Shown one piece after another: positions 34,454-43,062 of a stretch of 64,000 bases of DNA. The stretch lies in NCBI RefSeq assembly GCF_001456155.1, contig NZ_CP013293.1, positions 620,001 through 684,000 of the forward strand, written 5' to 3'. Source of the DNA: Chryseobacterium sp. IHB B 17019. Its GTDB lineage: Bacteria; Bacteroidota; Bacteroidia; Flavobacteriales; Weeksellaceae. Both the position numbers and the translations under genes were made by a program. Below the pieces are notes generated by a model that saw only the letters and a list, made by a program, of their open reading frames with translations, was not told the origin of the DNA and ran no database searches. Position 1 is the first letter of the stretch. Each line of letters starts with the position of its first letter.

Positions 34454-35815
34454 ATGAAAAAAATAAAGACTTTTTTTAAATATCACTTATTGCTGATTAT
34501 TTTAATTGGCATTACTGTTTTTTCGTGCAGGGATGCAGAGGACGGCTTGCCGGATTTTCCGGAAGGCAGCACTGAATCGAAGAATCTCTGGGTTCAGGAT
34601 AGTATGAGACGGTATTATTATTGGGCTGATCAGATGCCCGCAAAACCGGATTATCATCTTCCCGTAAAGGATTTTTTTAAAAGTTTATTATCACCGCAAG
34701 ATCGTTTTTCTTATATTGTTGACACCAATGATTCTTCTACCTATCCGCGTTCTATTCGGGGGATGTATGGTTTTGACTATGCAGTTTTACAGCTCGCAAA
34801 TGGTGAAGTAGTTACCGCTATAAAACTCGTCCTCACCAATTCTCCGGCCATGAATGCAGGATTAAAAAGAGGAATGATGATTAAAAAAATCAACGGAACA
34901 ACGATTACAGCTTCCAATGCAGAACAGTTAACGTCCTCGCTTCCCAATCAGACCGTTATTGATCTTACGGTGGGAGACTGGGAAAATAATACGATTGTTA
35001 ATGAAAAAAATATTACGGTATATTACGGGTATTCCCTTGAACAGCCTATTAATTCTAAGATTTTTGAACAAGCCGGCAAAAAAACAGGCTATCTTTATAT
35101 TTATGATTTCCCTGATGGGATGACACAGAATTTGAATCATAAATTCAGTGAATTTAAAGCTGCCGGAGTTCAGGAACTTATTCTGGATCTTCGTTACAAT
35201 TACGGTGGTTCGGTTTCATCGGCTGCTGCTTTATGCTCGTTAATTCCTTCAGGAATATCGGCCGGTTCACAATTTATAACGTTTAAAGGAAATAAAAATG
35301 GGGGAGAAGTAAAGCGTACATTTTCACAACAGATTGCATACGATCCCAATGCACTTGACTTTAATACGCTTCAAGCCAATTTATTAGGCTTAAATAAAGT
35401 ATATATTCTTACTTCAAGCAGTACGGCTTCGGCTTCGGAAATTGTTATTAATAATTTAAAACCTTTTATGCAGGTTATCCAGCTCGGAGAAAAAACGTTG
35501 GGGAAAGATATGGCAGGCTTTGCGATTGAAGACAAACGGAAGCCTAAGAAAATTTCCTGGCAGATTCATCCTGTTATTTATAAAGTTTTCAATGCAAACG
35601 GAGAAGGAGGCTATAGTAACGGGATTGCACCGCAGATTTTGGTGGATGAATATAGCTCATTACCTCTTTTACCTCTTGGTGAGTCAACAGAAACGCTGCT
35701 TTCATCGGCTTTGCATAAGATTTATTCAAAATCATCCAATGGAGGATCAGTTTCAGATCAGAAGGTGAAAGTTTTATTTCAGAGTGATAATCCTTTTGCC
35801 GGAATTGCAAGATAA
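34454..35815 (+). CDS. S41-family (C-terminal processing) peptidase, lipoprotein
   Basis: This 453-residue protein has a lipoprotein signal (ILIGITVFSC). A short N-terminal helical domain contains LWVQDSMRRYYYWAD, the usual S41 opening. A PDZ domain covers about 105-200 (NSPAMNAGLKRGMMIKKINGTTI). The catalytic domain has LILDLRYNYGGSVSSA near 245, KVYILTSSSTASASEIVINNL with the catalytic Ser near 326, and GEKTLGKDMAG with the expected catalytic Lys. S41 proteases trim proteins in the periplasm or at the surface. The neighbouring surface proteins are candidate substrates, which is inference. Confidence 0.88.
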   Translation: MKKIKTFFKYHLLLIILIGITVFSCRDAEDGLPDFPEGSTESKNLWVQDSMRRYYYWADQMPAKPDYHLPVKDFFKSLLSPQDRFSYIVDTNDSSTYPRSIRGMYGFDYAVLQLANGEVVTAIKLVLTNSPAMNAGLKRGMMIKKINGTTITASNAEQLTSSLPNQTVIDLTVGDWENNTIVNEKNITVYYGYSLEQPINSKIFEQAGKKTGYLYIYDFPDGMTQNLNHKFSEFKAAGVQELILDLRYNYGGSVSSAAALCSLIPSGISAGSQFITFKGNKNGGEVKRTFSQQIAYDPNALDFNTLQANLLGLNKVYILTSSSTASASEIVINNLKPFMQVIQLGEKTLGKDMAGFAIEDKRKPKKISWQIHPVIYKVFNANGEGGYSNGIAPQILVDEYSSLPLLPLGESTETLLSSALHKIYSKSSNGGSVSDQKVKVLFQSDNPFAGIAR

Positions 35816-35826
35816 GTTTAATTAAA

Positions 35827-36093
35827 ATGCAAGGAATAGAGCCTAAAATTCACAATAGTCTGACAGAACGCATGGATTCTTACCGTTATTTAATAAAAAA
35901 AATGGAAGAATATGATGCTGAGTCTTTTGAAATCATTTCACGGGCTTCTGAATTACAGGCTTTGTATGAAGATTATTTAAGCAATAAAAAGAAACTGGAG
36001 AAAAGTATAAAAGATTACAAACAGTTTCATGATGATTTGCGTAAGCTGATAACCGTAAAATTGCGTGAATTAAAGAGGAAATCAAAGAAATAA
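35827..36093 (+). CDS. Small coiled-coil protein
   Basis: This 88-residue protein is almost entirely helical and highly charged: RYLIKKMEEYDAESFEIISRASELQALYEDYLSNKKKLEKSIKDYKQF, with a basic C terminus (LRELKRKSKK). It has no signal peptide. It begins 11 bp after the S41 protease stop, so it is likely the last gene of that unit. Its function is unknown. Confidence 0.65.
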   Translation: MQGIEPKIHNSLTERMDSYRYLIKKMEEYDAESFEIISRASELQALYEDYLSNKKKLEKSIKDYKQFHDDLRKLITVKLRELKRKSKK

Positions 36094-36103
36094 TGAAATT
36101 GAT

Positions 36104-36586
36104 TTAGTCTAAAATCTTATTATTCCGCGGATCATCCACAGGGTTTATATAGCTTAATCCTAATGGGCCGTTTGCGGTAACCTGTGTGACATAAGCACCG
36201 GATCTGGCCCAATGGAAATGAGGGGTATTTCCTGGAAGAACGACTACACTTCCCGGAGGATATGCTTTTAATTTTGAAGGATCATACTTGATACCGATGC
36301 CAATGTAAAAGACACCTGAGATAACTGTGTAAATGCGATTTTCCGGGTGGATATGAGGCATAAGTATTGTACCCGCAGGAACACTTACTCTTGCCAGATA
36401 GGGCTCGGCTTTGTTCGGGTCACCCACCAATACAGCGATACGAGCGCTTGGCGGGAATGCGGGGAATGACGTCCATTTAATGTCCTCCGGATAAACATCT
36501 CCTATCTTTTTATTGTCCAAACTCTGGGCCTGTATTTTGGCTGCTGATAGGATTACAGTGAAATATAATAGATTTGCGATTTTCAT
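36104..36586 (-). CDS. Exported cupin-domain protein
   Basis: This 160-residue protein has a signal peptide (MKIANLLYFTVILSAAKIQAQ). A single cupin domain follows: LARVSVPAGTILMPHIHPENRIYTVISG (about 64-91) and PPGSVVVLPGNTPHFHWARSGAYVTQV (about 109-135). The His residues in HIHPENR and HFHWARS are likely metal ligands. Its function is unknown. It is convergent with the small coiled-coil gene, with 10 bp between stops. A CRP-like inverted repeat lies 52 bp upstream. Confidence 0.78.
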   Translation of the reverse strand: MKIANLLYFTVILSAAKIQAQSLDNKKIGDVYPEDIKWTSFPAFPPSARIAVLVGDPNKAEPYLARVSVPAGTILMPHIHPENRIYTVISGVFYIGIGIKYDPSKLKAYPPGSVVVLPGNTPHFHWARSGAYVTQVTANGPLGLSYINPVDDPRNNKILD

Positions 36587-36637
36587 TTTGTTGCTTCTAA
36601 GTACAACAAATTTCGGTAGCTTTTTGCACTTGGAGGC

Positions 36638-36651
36638 GTGATCTACATCAC
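36638..36651. promoter_or_regulatory. CRP/FNR-like inverted repeat upstream of the cupin gene
   Basis: GTGAT (36638-36642), CTAC, ATCAC (36647-36651) is a perfect inverted repeat of the TGTGA-N6-TCACA type. It lies 52 bp upstream of the cupin start. A Crp/Fnr-family regulator is encoded at 46408, but a link is only inferred. Confidence 0.45.
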
Positions 36652-36816
36652 ATTTAAACTGAAGTGTATGGTATATTAATTTCAGAAGATATTTTTCTCA
36701 AAAATTACAGATGATAACTCAATAGAAATGGTTGTAGCTTGGTTGATCTATCAATTTTGCTTTCATTTTATGCTATATTCTTTTACCCATAATGTTGTTT
36801 TACCTATGTATTTTTC

Positions 36817-37362
36817 TTAGAGACTCCTTTTTATCCTCAGCTCATATTCAATTTCATCATCTCCGATTTCGGTTGTTTTAATGAACTGAAGCCGTTCAAG
36901 CAAACTTATTGCCTGGGAGTTTTGTTTTGTTGTAATAGCCCAAATACGTTGTAATCCCATATTGTTTAGTCCGAAGTCTATGGCTAATTGCATTGCCATG
37001 GTCATAAAACCCTGTCCTCGAAACTGAGGAAGCAAAACACAGCCCAGTTCTCCGGTAGCATTTTCAAATCCGCGATAGTAACCGCAAGTCCCGGCAATTT
37101 TACCGGTAGAATTTTCCACAATTCCCCAATGGACGGTATTTCCTTCCTTATAATCATTATTGATTTTAGTTTGCATTTCGCCTGCAATTTCCGCAGTTGT
37201 TGCTTGTACAGCATTATAAAAAGAAATTTCGATGATATCTTCCAGATCAGATTTTTCAATTTGTCTCAACGAAATTTTTTCTCCTTTAATATTTGGAAAG
37301 TTAGAATAGGGTGGAAGTTTCATTTGATTATATTGTGTGTTTTTTACATTCTTTTTGTCCAT
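36817..37362 (-). CDS. GNAT-family N-acetyltransferase (RimJ/RimL-like)
   Basis: This 181-residue protein is a single GNAT domain of the ribosomal-protein-acetyltransferase-like type. It shows ISLRQIEKSDLEDIIEI, WGIVENSTGKIAGTCGYYRGFENATGELGCVLLPQFRGQGFMTMAMQLAIDFG with the acetyl-CoA loop QFRGQGF near 118-124, and NMGLQRIWAITTKQNSQAISLLERLQF. The acceptor substrate is unknown. It lies 40 bp downstream of the LytTR regulator gene on the same strand. Confidence 0.85.
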   Translation of the reverse strand: MDKKNVKNTQYNQMKLPPYSNFPNIKGEKISLRQIEKSDLEDIIEISFYNAVQATTAEIAGEMQTKINNDYKEGNTVHWGIVENSTGKIAGTCGYYRGFENATGELGCVLLPQFRGQGFMTMAMQLAIDFGLNNMGLQRIWAITTKQNSQAISLLERLQFIKTTEIGDDEIEYELRIKRSL

Positions 37363-37402
37363 TTCTTATATGTTGATTTTCATGGTTATAAAAGTATTTT
37401 TA

Positions 37403-38131
37403 TTACTTATTCAAAAGCTTCTTTGTTATAAATTCATTAAAAAAGAAATCCCTGTAAATATTGCCAATTGGTATTTCACTTTTCCCTATGTATACAGTAT
37501 TGTTATCTACAGAATCTATTTTGTTTACATTAATTATATAAGATTTGCTAACCCTCACAAAGAAACTTTTTGGAAGCAAATCATGAATAGTTTTAATATT
37601 CATCAGCGTAATCACTTTTTGATTATCTAAACAGATCACTACATAATCTTTTAAGCCTTCGATAAATAGAATGTCACTGAAATGTAGTTTAAACATCCTC
37701 CGTTCCGCTTTTACAAATAAGTAATCATCTGTTGCTGTTTCTATATTGGAGGTTCCATTTTTCGTTTCGAAAAGTTGGGAATAGGTTTTAGCTTTTTCAA
37801 CAGCCTTTTGGAAACGTTCTAATTTTACCGGTTTGATGAGATAATCTACAGCATCCACTTCATAGCTGTCTGCGGCAAATTCTGAAAAAGCAGTTGTGAA
37901 AATGACAAGTGTTTCTTTAGGGATTGTACTGGAAAATTCAATCCCGTTCGTACCAGGCATTTGAATATCCAAAAACACCAAATCTATAGTATTAGGATTA
38001 TTTTTTAAAAATCCGCCTGCAGATTCCGCTCCGTTGAAAGTCTGCAACAATTCCAAATTATCAGTTTTTTCAATCAACATTTGTATGGCCTCTCTTGCCA
38101 AAGGCTCATCATCTACGACTATGCATTTCAT
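37403..38131 (-). CDS. LytTR-family response regulator
   Basis: This 242-residue regulator has a receiver domain with acidic pocket DDE (7-9), phosphoacceptor Asp55 (VFLDIQMPG), Thr79/80 and Lys100 (DYLIKP). The LytTR DNA-binding domain spans about 135-240: DYLFVKAERRMFKLHFSDILFIEGLKDYVVI and FFVRVSKSYIINVNKI. ATG 38131 is chosen because MKCIVVDDEP mirrors the start of the neighbouring paralogue; a GTG seven codons upstream is possible. It pairs with the LytS-type kinase at 38658. Targets are unknown; the nearby lipid A genes are one candidate. Confidence 0.9.
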   Translation of the reverse strand: MKCIVVDDEPLAREAIQMLIEKTDNLELLQTFNGAESAGGFLKNNPNTIDLVFLDIQMPGTNGIEFSSTIPKETLVIFTTAFSEFAADSYEVDAVDYLIKPVKLERFQKAVEKAKTYSQLFETKNGTSNIETATDDYLFVKAERRMFKLHFSDILFIEGLKDYVVICLDNQKVITLMNIKTIHDLLPKSFFVRVSKSYIINVNKIDSVDNNTVYIGKSEIPIGNIYRDFFFNEFITKKLLNK

Positions 38132-38183
38132 TTTTTTTTCTAGAGTTTTCACATTATAAATTTACAATTTCTCCATCTACTTT

Positions 38184-38582
38184 CTAAATAACAAAATAAT
38201 CGTCCGAAATATCCGATTTTTCTTCCTGTATGAGTTCCAAGAAGACACGTGCTTCGTCCACTCCTTTTTTAAATCGTTTTGAAATTACAGACTCCGATAG
38301 ATGCTGTAGATCTGTTTTGCAGGCAGTATTGGCAAAAGGTGAAAATTCAGGAATATAGATTACGAAAATATTTTCCGGAATATTCTGTAAAAACTCCAAA
38401 TTATTGACATCATACATCTGGATATCAAAGAATACAACATCTATTTTGATACTTTTCAAAAACACATGCGCTTCGAAAGTTGTGTTAAATGCTGATACAA
38501 ACTCCATATCATCAGTTTGCGCAATCAGTTTTTCAATGGTCTTTCTCATCGAAGTGTCGTCGTTTACAATAATACATTTCAT
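38184..38582 (-). CDS. Degenerate receiver-only paralogue of the LytTR regulator
   Basis: This 132-residue protein aligns along the receiver of the next gene. MKCIIVNDDT matches MKCIVVDDEP, and VVFFDIQMYDVNNLEF matches LVFLDIQMPGTNGIEF. Asp53 is kept, but the first acidic residue is Asn7, the switch Thr pair has become Ile-Pro (VIYIPEF) and the Lys of LIKP is replaced (LSES). It ends with SDDYFVI exactly where LytTR begins in the paralogue. After the TAG the frame reads KVDGEIVNL before another stop, which looks like the start of a lost LytTR domain. It is either a decaying duplicate or a phosphate-independent decoy. Confidence 0.7.
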   Translation of the reverse strand: MKCIIVNDDTSMRKTIEKLIAQTDDMEFVSAFNTTFEAHVFLKSIKIDVVFFDIQMYDVNNLEFLQNIPENIFVIYIPEFSPFANTACKTDLQHLSESVISKRFKKGVDEARVFLELIQEEKSDISDDYFVI

Positions 38583-38657
38583 ACGCAGAATTTATTTTTT
38601 TCATAGGTATGCGATCGCGTAATATTTTTGGATTGACAGAGTCAATTCTTGGCGATT

Positions 38658-39704
38658 TCACAGTTTAATAGTTAAATAAACAGTAAAAGTTTCTACATCG
38701 TCAATAATTTTTAAAGTATGATTTAATGGAAATAATAGTTCTAATCTTCGTTTTGTATTGGTAAGTCCAAGTCCTCCGGAATTCGAAATGGCCTTTAATA
38801 AAGGTTTTGAGTTAATACATTGAAAGCTAAGCTCATCATCTTTTATCTCAAAAAAAACATTGACGTAGGACGACCTTGCAGAATCATTATTGTGCTTTAC
38901 TGCATTTTCCACAAACGAAATAAATAATAGAGGAGGAATCTGTATGCTGCTGAGATTTCCTTCTTTGGAAATAAGAAAACTGAAATTGTCACGTCGTATT
39001 TTTTCCAGATTCAGAAAATCTTCCAGAAAATGAATATCAGATGTCAGTAAAACTTTTTCTCTTGCGCTGTCATATAATTGATAGCGCAGCAGATCACTAA
39101 GTCTCACCAAAACCTGCGAAGCTTTTTCCGGGTCTTTTTGGGTAAGAACATTAGCATTATTCAGCATATTAAATAAAAAATGCGGATTGATTTGGTTTTT
39201 CAGTTGTTCCAGCTCAGTTTGAGCGTTGGTTCTTTCCAATTCGTTGATAAGTTGAGCATCCATTATCCATTGTTGAAACAATTTTACCGATGCCGACGCA
39301 ATGATAAGCACCATAACCATAAATGAAAAGGTAAAAAAGTTAATATCGTCATCCTGATAAGGCAGTAAATAAGGTTTAAAATAATACGCAGCAATCTGAT
39401 GTACGAAAAACGATAGAATCATGCCTGAAAGCACATAAAGACTATAGCTCACGTATTTTTTCCTAAACAAAAATTTAGGCACAAAAAAATACATATTACT
39501 GTAGGCTAGTAAAATTATCTGTAAAAAAATAACGATCCGATTATAGCTTTCAAAAGGTTCTACATAGTCCGCCGGGCTGTAATATAAAACAACAATACTA
39601 AATGCAACTAACAACGAATGGCGGCGAAGACGGTATTTTTCTGAAATGAAAAATTCGACCATCCAATTGGCATCCAAAGTTTTTCTGTGCTTAGTTTTAC
39701 TCAT
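38658..39704 (-). CDS. LytS-type sensor histidine kinase
   Basis: This 348-residue kinase has four membrane segments in about residues 28-155. A coiled linker (LINELERTNAQTELEQLKNQ) leads into the His_kinase domain with phosphoacceptor NPHFLFN near 173-179. A short HATPase follows with FVENAVKHN near 263-271 and SGGLGLTNTKRRL near 313-325. It would phosphorylate the LytTR regulator encoded two genes downstream. Spacing of 75 and 52 bp suggests one operon: kinase, degenerate receiver, regulator. Confidence 0.92.
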   Translation of the reverse strand: MSKTKHRKTLDANWMVEFFISEKYRLRRHSLLVAFSIVVLYYSPADYVEPFESYNRIVIFLQIILLAYSNMYFFVPKFLFRKKYVSYSLYVLSGMILSFFVHQIAAYYFKPYLLPYQDDDINFFTFSFMVMVLIIASASVKLFQQWIMDAQLINELERTNAQTELEQLKNQINPHFLFNMLNNANVLTQKDPEKASQVLVRLSDLLRYQLYDSAREKVLLTSDIHFLEDFLNLEKIRRDNFSFLISKEGNLSSIQIPPLLFISFVENAVKHNNDSARSSYVNVFFEIKDDELSFQCINSKPLLKAISNSGGLGLTNTKRRLELLFPLNHTLKIIDDVETFTVYLTIKL

Positions 39705-40050
39705 AGGCCGATTTTAGATTTCAAGCAAATGTAACAATATGCAAGAAATATAATTTTTTTCTATACAAAAGCACATTATTAATATACCAACATAAGATTT
39801 AAACATAGCAAACCTTTTTTAGGAGTTTAAATAATAAAATAAAATCAAGAAAAGGCATTTCCAATTATGATTTTTTTTGTTCTGGAAATCCAGCTTTTTT
39901 CCGATGAAATTTTAGGGTGCAATTTTTTTTACTAGATGAAAAAGCTGCTTTAATATATTAATTAACGCATTTTGTATATATAAAATATACGGGGTAAGCA
40001 AAAATATACTTTAGCTGAAAATTGTAACATTTAATTCTAAATTTTAATAA
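39705..40050. other. Divergent intergenic region
   Basis: This 346-bp AT-rich region separates the kinase from a truncated receptor fragment. On the minus strand TACATTTG (39733-39726) is a -7 match for the kinase gene. No clear promoter was recognised for the plus strand. Confidence 0.45.
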
Positions 40051-40275
40051 ATGAAAAGCAGTATCAGACTCTTTCTATTATTCTTTTTTGCGTTTGCAAC
40101 CCACACATATTCGCAGGAAAAAGTGACACTTAGCGGTACAATAGCCAATAAGTCCAATACCGAAACATTAATTGGCGTGAACATTTACATTCCAGAAGCT
40201 AAAGTCGGCATTACTACCAATTCTCTATCACCTCATATGCAAGGTTTTCCCTCAAAAATGTTGATAAAGCTATAA
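40051..40275 (+). pseudogene. Truncated TonB-dependent receptor, N-terminal fragment
   Basis: The 74-residue product has a signal peptide (ending HTYSQ) and the first half of a carboxypeptidase-regulatory-like domain: KVTLSGTIANKSNTETLIGVNIYI. This parallels YSVSGTIKDQNTGELLIGVN in the receptor at 43063. After VGITTN, where family members continue with an EYGFYS-like strand, the sequence changes to an unrelated tail and stops. The rest of the receptor is missing, and about 100 bp of unrecognised sequence follows before the PAP2 gene. A short exported protein is possible but less likely. Confidence 0.6.
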
Positions 40276-40378
40276 ACCGAACAATAAAGGAATTGAAAGC
40301 AACGCAAATATATCGGGCAACATGGTACAGATAAAATCTATACAAGAACGATGAATTCATACAGAAATAATAAAAATA

Positions 40379-41206
40379 ATGAATGAAACCGCTATCTCGA
40401 ACTTTAACAAAGTTAAGGTCTCTTATTTTCTTTTGCCACTATTGCTGTTGGCTATTGTCGCTACCTATCTGTATACCCATAATGCATGGTCAGCCGGTAA
40501 TTATATAAGCATACAAAAAGAAGCTTTTATTTACTTCAATCTGCGATTATCCAAATTTCCTGTACTGATGTCTAACTTCACGCAGCTTGGAGATGCACTG
40601 ATTATACTTTCTTTATGCACCATCCTTATCTTGTATGCTCCCAGGATATGGGAATCTTTGATATGGGCATCACTCATATCAGCCCTTTTATGCAGCTCTC
40701 TTAAACGGTTTTTCGAAATACCCCGGCCGGCCGCAGTACTTGAAAAAGACAGTTTTGTAATCATAGGCAAGGCTTATTTTGGGAATAACAGCCTGCCATC
40801 CGGACATGCCATTACTTTATTTACGGTGCTTACTGTCTTGTTATTAGCTTTGATGCCTAAAAATATTTATTTAAAATTAATTTCGATCATGCTGATTATC
40901 GGTATGGGAATCTTATTTTCATTATCCAGGGTTGGGGTAGGAGCGCATTATTTACTTGATGTAGTAATAGGAAGCATTATAGGATATATTTCGGGAATTT
41001 CAGGGATTGTCATAAATCGGTACTGTAACATATGGAGTTGGATTGGCCTGAAGCGATATTATCTTTTATTGATTATATTATTCATGGTCTGCAGCATGGT
41101 TTTGATACAGAAGATGCTGTGCGATAATTTACTTATCTTTTATTTTTCATTGCTGAGCTTATTCATGACTACTTATAACCTAATCAAGAATTATGTTACA
41201 AAATAA
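40379..41206 (+). CDS. PAP2-family membrane phosphatase, LpxE-like
   Basis: This 275-residue protein has about seven hydrophobic segments and the full PAP2 catalytic signature: KRFFEIPRP (KX6RP), SLPSGH, and SRVGVGAHYLLD (SRX5HX3D). Family members dephosphorylate lipid phosphates at the membrane. The last 14 bp overlap the EptA-type gene. In Helicobacter pylori the lipid A 1-phosphatase LpxE is encoded beside EptA, so a role in removing a lipid A phosphate before phosphoethanolamine is added is plausible. An undecaprenyl-pyrophosphatase or phosphatidylglycerophosphatase role cannot be excluded. Confidence 0.85.
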   Translation: MNETAISNFNKVKVSYFLLPLLLLAIVATYLYTHNAWSAGNYISIQKEAFIYFNLRLSKFPVLMSNFTQLGDALIILSLCTILILYAPRIWESLIWASLISALLCSSLKRFFEIPRPAAVLEKDSFVIIGKAYFGNNSLPSGHAITLFTVLTVLLLALMPKNIYLKLISIMLIIGMGILFSLSRVGVGAHYLLDVVIGSIIGYISGISGIVINRYCNIWSWIGLKRYYLLLIILFMVCSMVLIQKMLCDNLLIFYFSLLSLFMTTYNLIKNYVTK

Positions 41207-42710
41207 TTTTAAGTTTTCGTTCTATGTTTTAGGGATCAGTATACTCAATCTATTGCTGTTCCACCTTCCGTTCTTCAAATTTGTTATCAGCAATATCGAT
41301 TATAGAACAGTCAATGGCAGCTTCCTGGTGTTCAGTCTTTGTATAATGACGATTGTTGCCAACTTTTTTGCTTTTTATATGTTGCTTTTCCGTTCGGGAA
41401 TTGCAGGCAGGATCCTGATATGCATTTTTTTCCTGATCAATGCAGTGGCTCTTTATTTTATTAATACGTATGGTGTTATCATTGATGAAAGCATGATAGG
41501 AAATGTTTTAAATACCAATTATGGAGAATCAAGCAGTTTCTTTTCCTTTAAACTCTTAGGGTATATTATTTTTCTTGGATTTGTTCCAGGTTATTTTATC
41601 CTTACCGTAGGTATAGTTAAAGAATCAATAAAAAAATGTTTATTAACGTTGCTGAGCAGCATTCTGTTTATTCTTTTATTTGTTTTTGTCAACAGCAGCA
41701 ATTGGCTTTGGATCGATAAAAACTCCAAAACACTGGGCGGGTTGGTTATGCCCTGGTCTTACACTGTCAATACAGCGCTTTTTTACATCCATCAGCATCA
41801 ATCGAATGAAAAAGAAATGCTATTGCCGACAGCAACGATGAGCGATAACGAGAAAGCAGTTGTGGTACTGGTCATCGGAGAATCTGCAAGACGGGAAAAT
41901 TTCTCACTTTACGGATACGGAAAGAAAACCAATCCGTTACTTTCCAAAATCGATAACGTCCATACTTTCCAGGCGAATTCCTGTGCTACTTATACTACAG
42001 CCGGAGTGAAATGTATCCTTCAGCATCAAGATACGGATGAGCTTTATGAAATACTTCCGAACTATCTGTACCGGAATAATGTAGACGTCGTATGGAGAAC
42101 TACGAACTGGGGAGAACCGCCGGTTCACATTAAGGATTATCAAACCCGCGAAACGCTGTTATCTGAATGTAACGGTGAAAATTGCGGTTATGATGAAGTA
42201 CTGATTTCAGGCCTCAAAGAAAGAATAGTATCAAGTCATACCAATAAAATTCTGATTATCCTGCATACCAGTACCAGCCATGGGCCCACGTACAGTAAAA
42301 AATATCCGAAACAGTTTGAAACTTTCATCCCGGTTTGCAACAGTGTGGAACTGGGTAAGTGCTCCCAACAGGAACTCATCAATGCTTATGACAACACTAT
42401 CGTATATACAGACTACATATTATCCCGTGTGATCAGTGAGCTGCAGGAATTGAAAGGCTATCGCAGTTCCATGATCTATGTTTCAGACCATGGAGAGTCT
42501 TTAGGAGAGAAAAACTTATATATGCATGGGCTGCCAGTAAGCCTTGCACCCAAAGAACAATATGAAATACCCTTTATCGTCTGGTCTTCAGGAGGTCCGG
42601 CAATAAAAAATGATAAATTTGTGTCTCAAAGTTATGTTTTTCATAGTGTGTTGAGATTTCTGGGGGTACAAAGTCCTGTTTATAATGAGAAAATGAGTGT
42701 TTTTAAGTAG
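41193..42710 (+). CDS. eptA: EptA-type lipid A phosphoethanolamine transferase
   Basis: This 505-residue protein has five membrane segments in about residues 1-170 and a periplasmic sulfatase-fold domain. Metal and catalytic features are VLVIGESARREN (Glu230), SCATYTTAGVKC (nucleophile Thr in this loop), VSDHGESLGE and MHGLP. Cysteine pairs at 264/274, in ECNGENC and in VCNSVELGKC match the three disulfides typical of EptA and MCR proteins. The enzyme adds phosphoethanolamine to lipid A, lowering the negative charge and binding of polymyxins. It overlaps the PAP2 gene and is probably translated with it. Confidence 0.9.
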   Translation: MLQNNFKFSFYVLGISILNLLLFHLPFFKFVISNIDYRTVNGSFLVFSLCIMTIVANFFAFYMLLFRSGIAGRILICIFFLINAVALYFINTYGVIIDESMIGNVLNTNYGESSSFFSFKLLGYIIFLGFVPGYFILTVGIVKESIKKCLLTLLSSILFILLFVFVNSSNWLWIDKNSKTLGGLVMPWSYTVNTALFYIHQHQSNEKEMLLPTATMSDNEKAVVVLVIGESARRENFSLYGYGKKTNPLLSKIDNVHTFQANSCATYTTAGVKCILQHQDTDELYEILPNYLYRNNVDVVWRTTNWGEPPVHIKDYQTRETLLSECNGENCGYDEVLISGLKERIVSSHTNKILIILHTSTSHGPTYSKKYPKQFETFIPVCNSVELGKCSQQELINAYDNTIVYTDYILSRVISELQELKGYRSSMIYVSDHGESLGEKNLYMHGLPVSLAPKEQYEIPFIVWSSGGPAIKNDKFVSQSYVFHSVLRFLGVQSPVYNEKMSVFK

Positions 42711-43062
42711 CTAGCTTCGATTTTTTTTGATTCATTGAGGAGAGATAAAAGTGCTATTCTAAAGCCGCAATTATAACTAAGATTTTTTACACAAGAACAG
42801 ATAAATTAAATAAAGCCACGGAATAATATTCAGTTTTTTATTAATGCTGGGCAATAATTTTGATATCAAATTGTTTTATTGCAAATTGTATTATCTTTCA
42901 GCAAAATTCTGGATTAGAATTATGAACAAGAAAAAAGTGACTGATTTTTATTTTTCATTCAATATTTAAATTTTGTTCAATGGAATTTCTATTTGACTCA
43001 TATATAACATCATAAATATAATTACTATTTAAAAATCTCTACTACATTAAAATAAAAACTGA
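42711..43062. other. AT-rich intergenic region
   Basis: This 352-bp region lies between the EptA-type gene and a TonB receptor gene. A 15-codon frame at about 42922 is too short to support. No terminator or consensus promoter was recognised. Confidence 0.35.
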
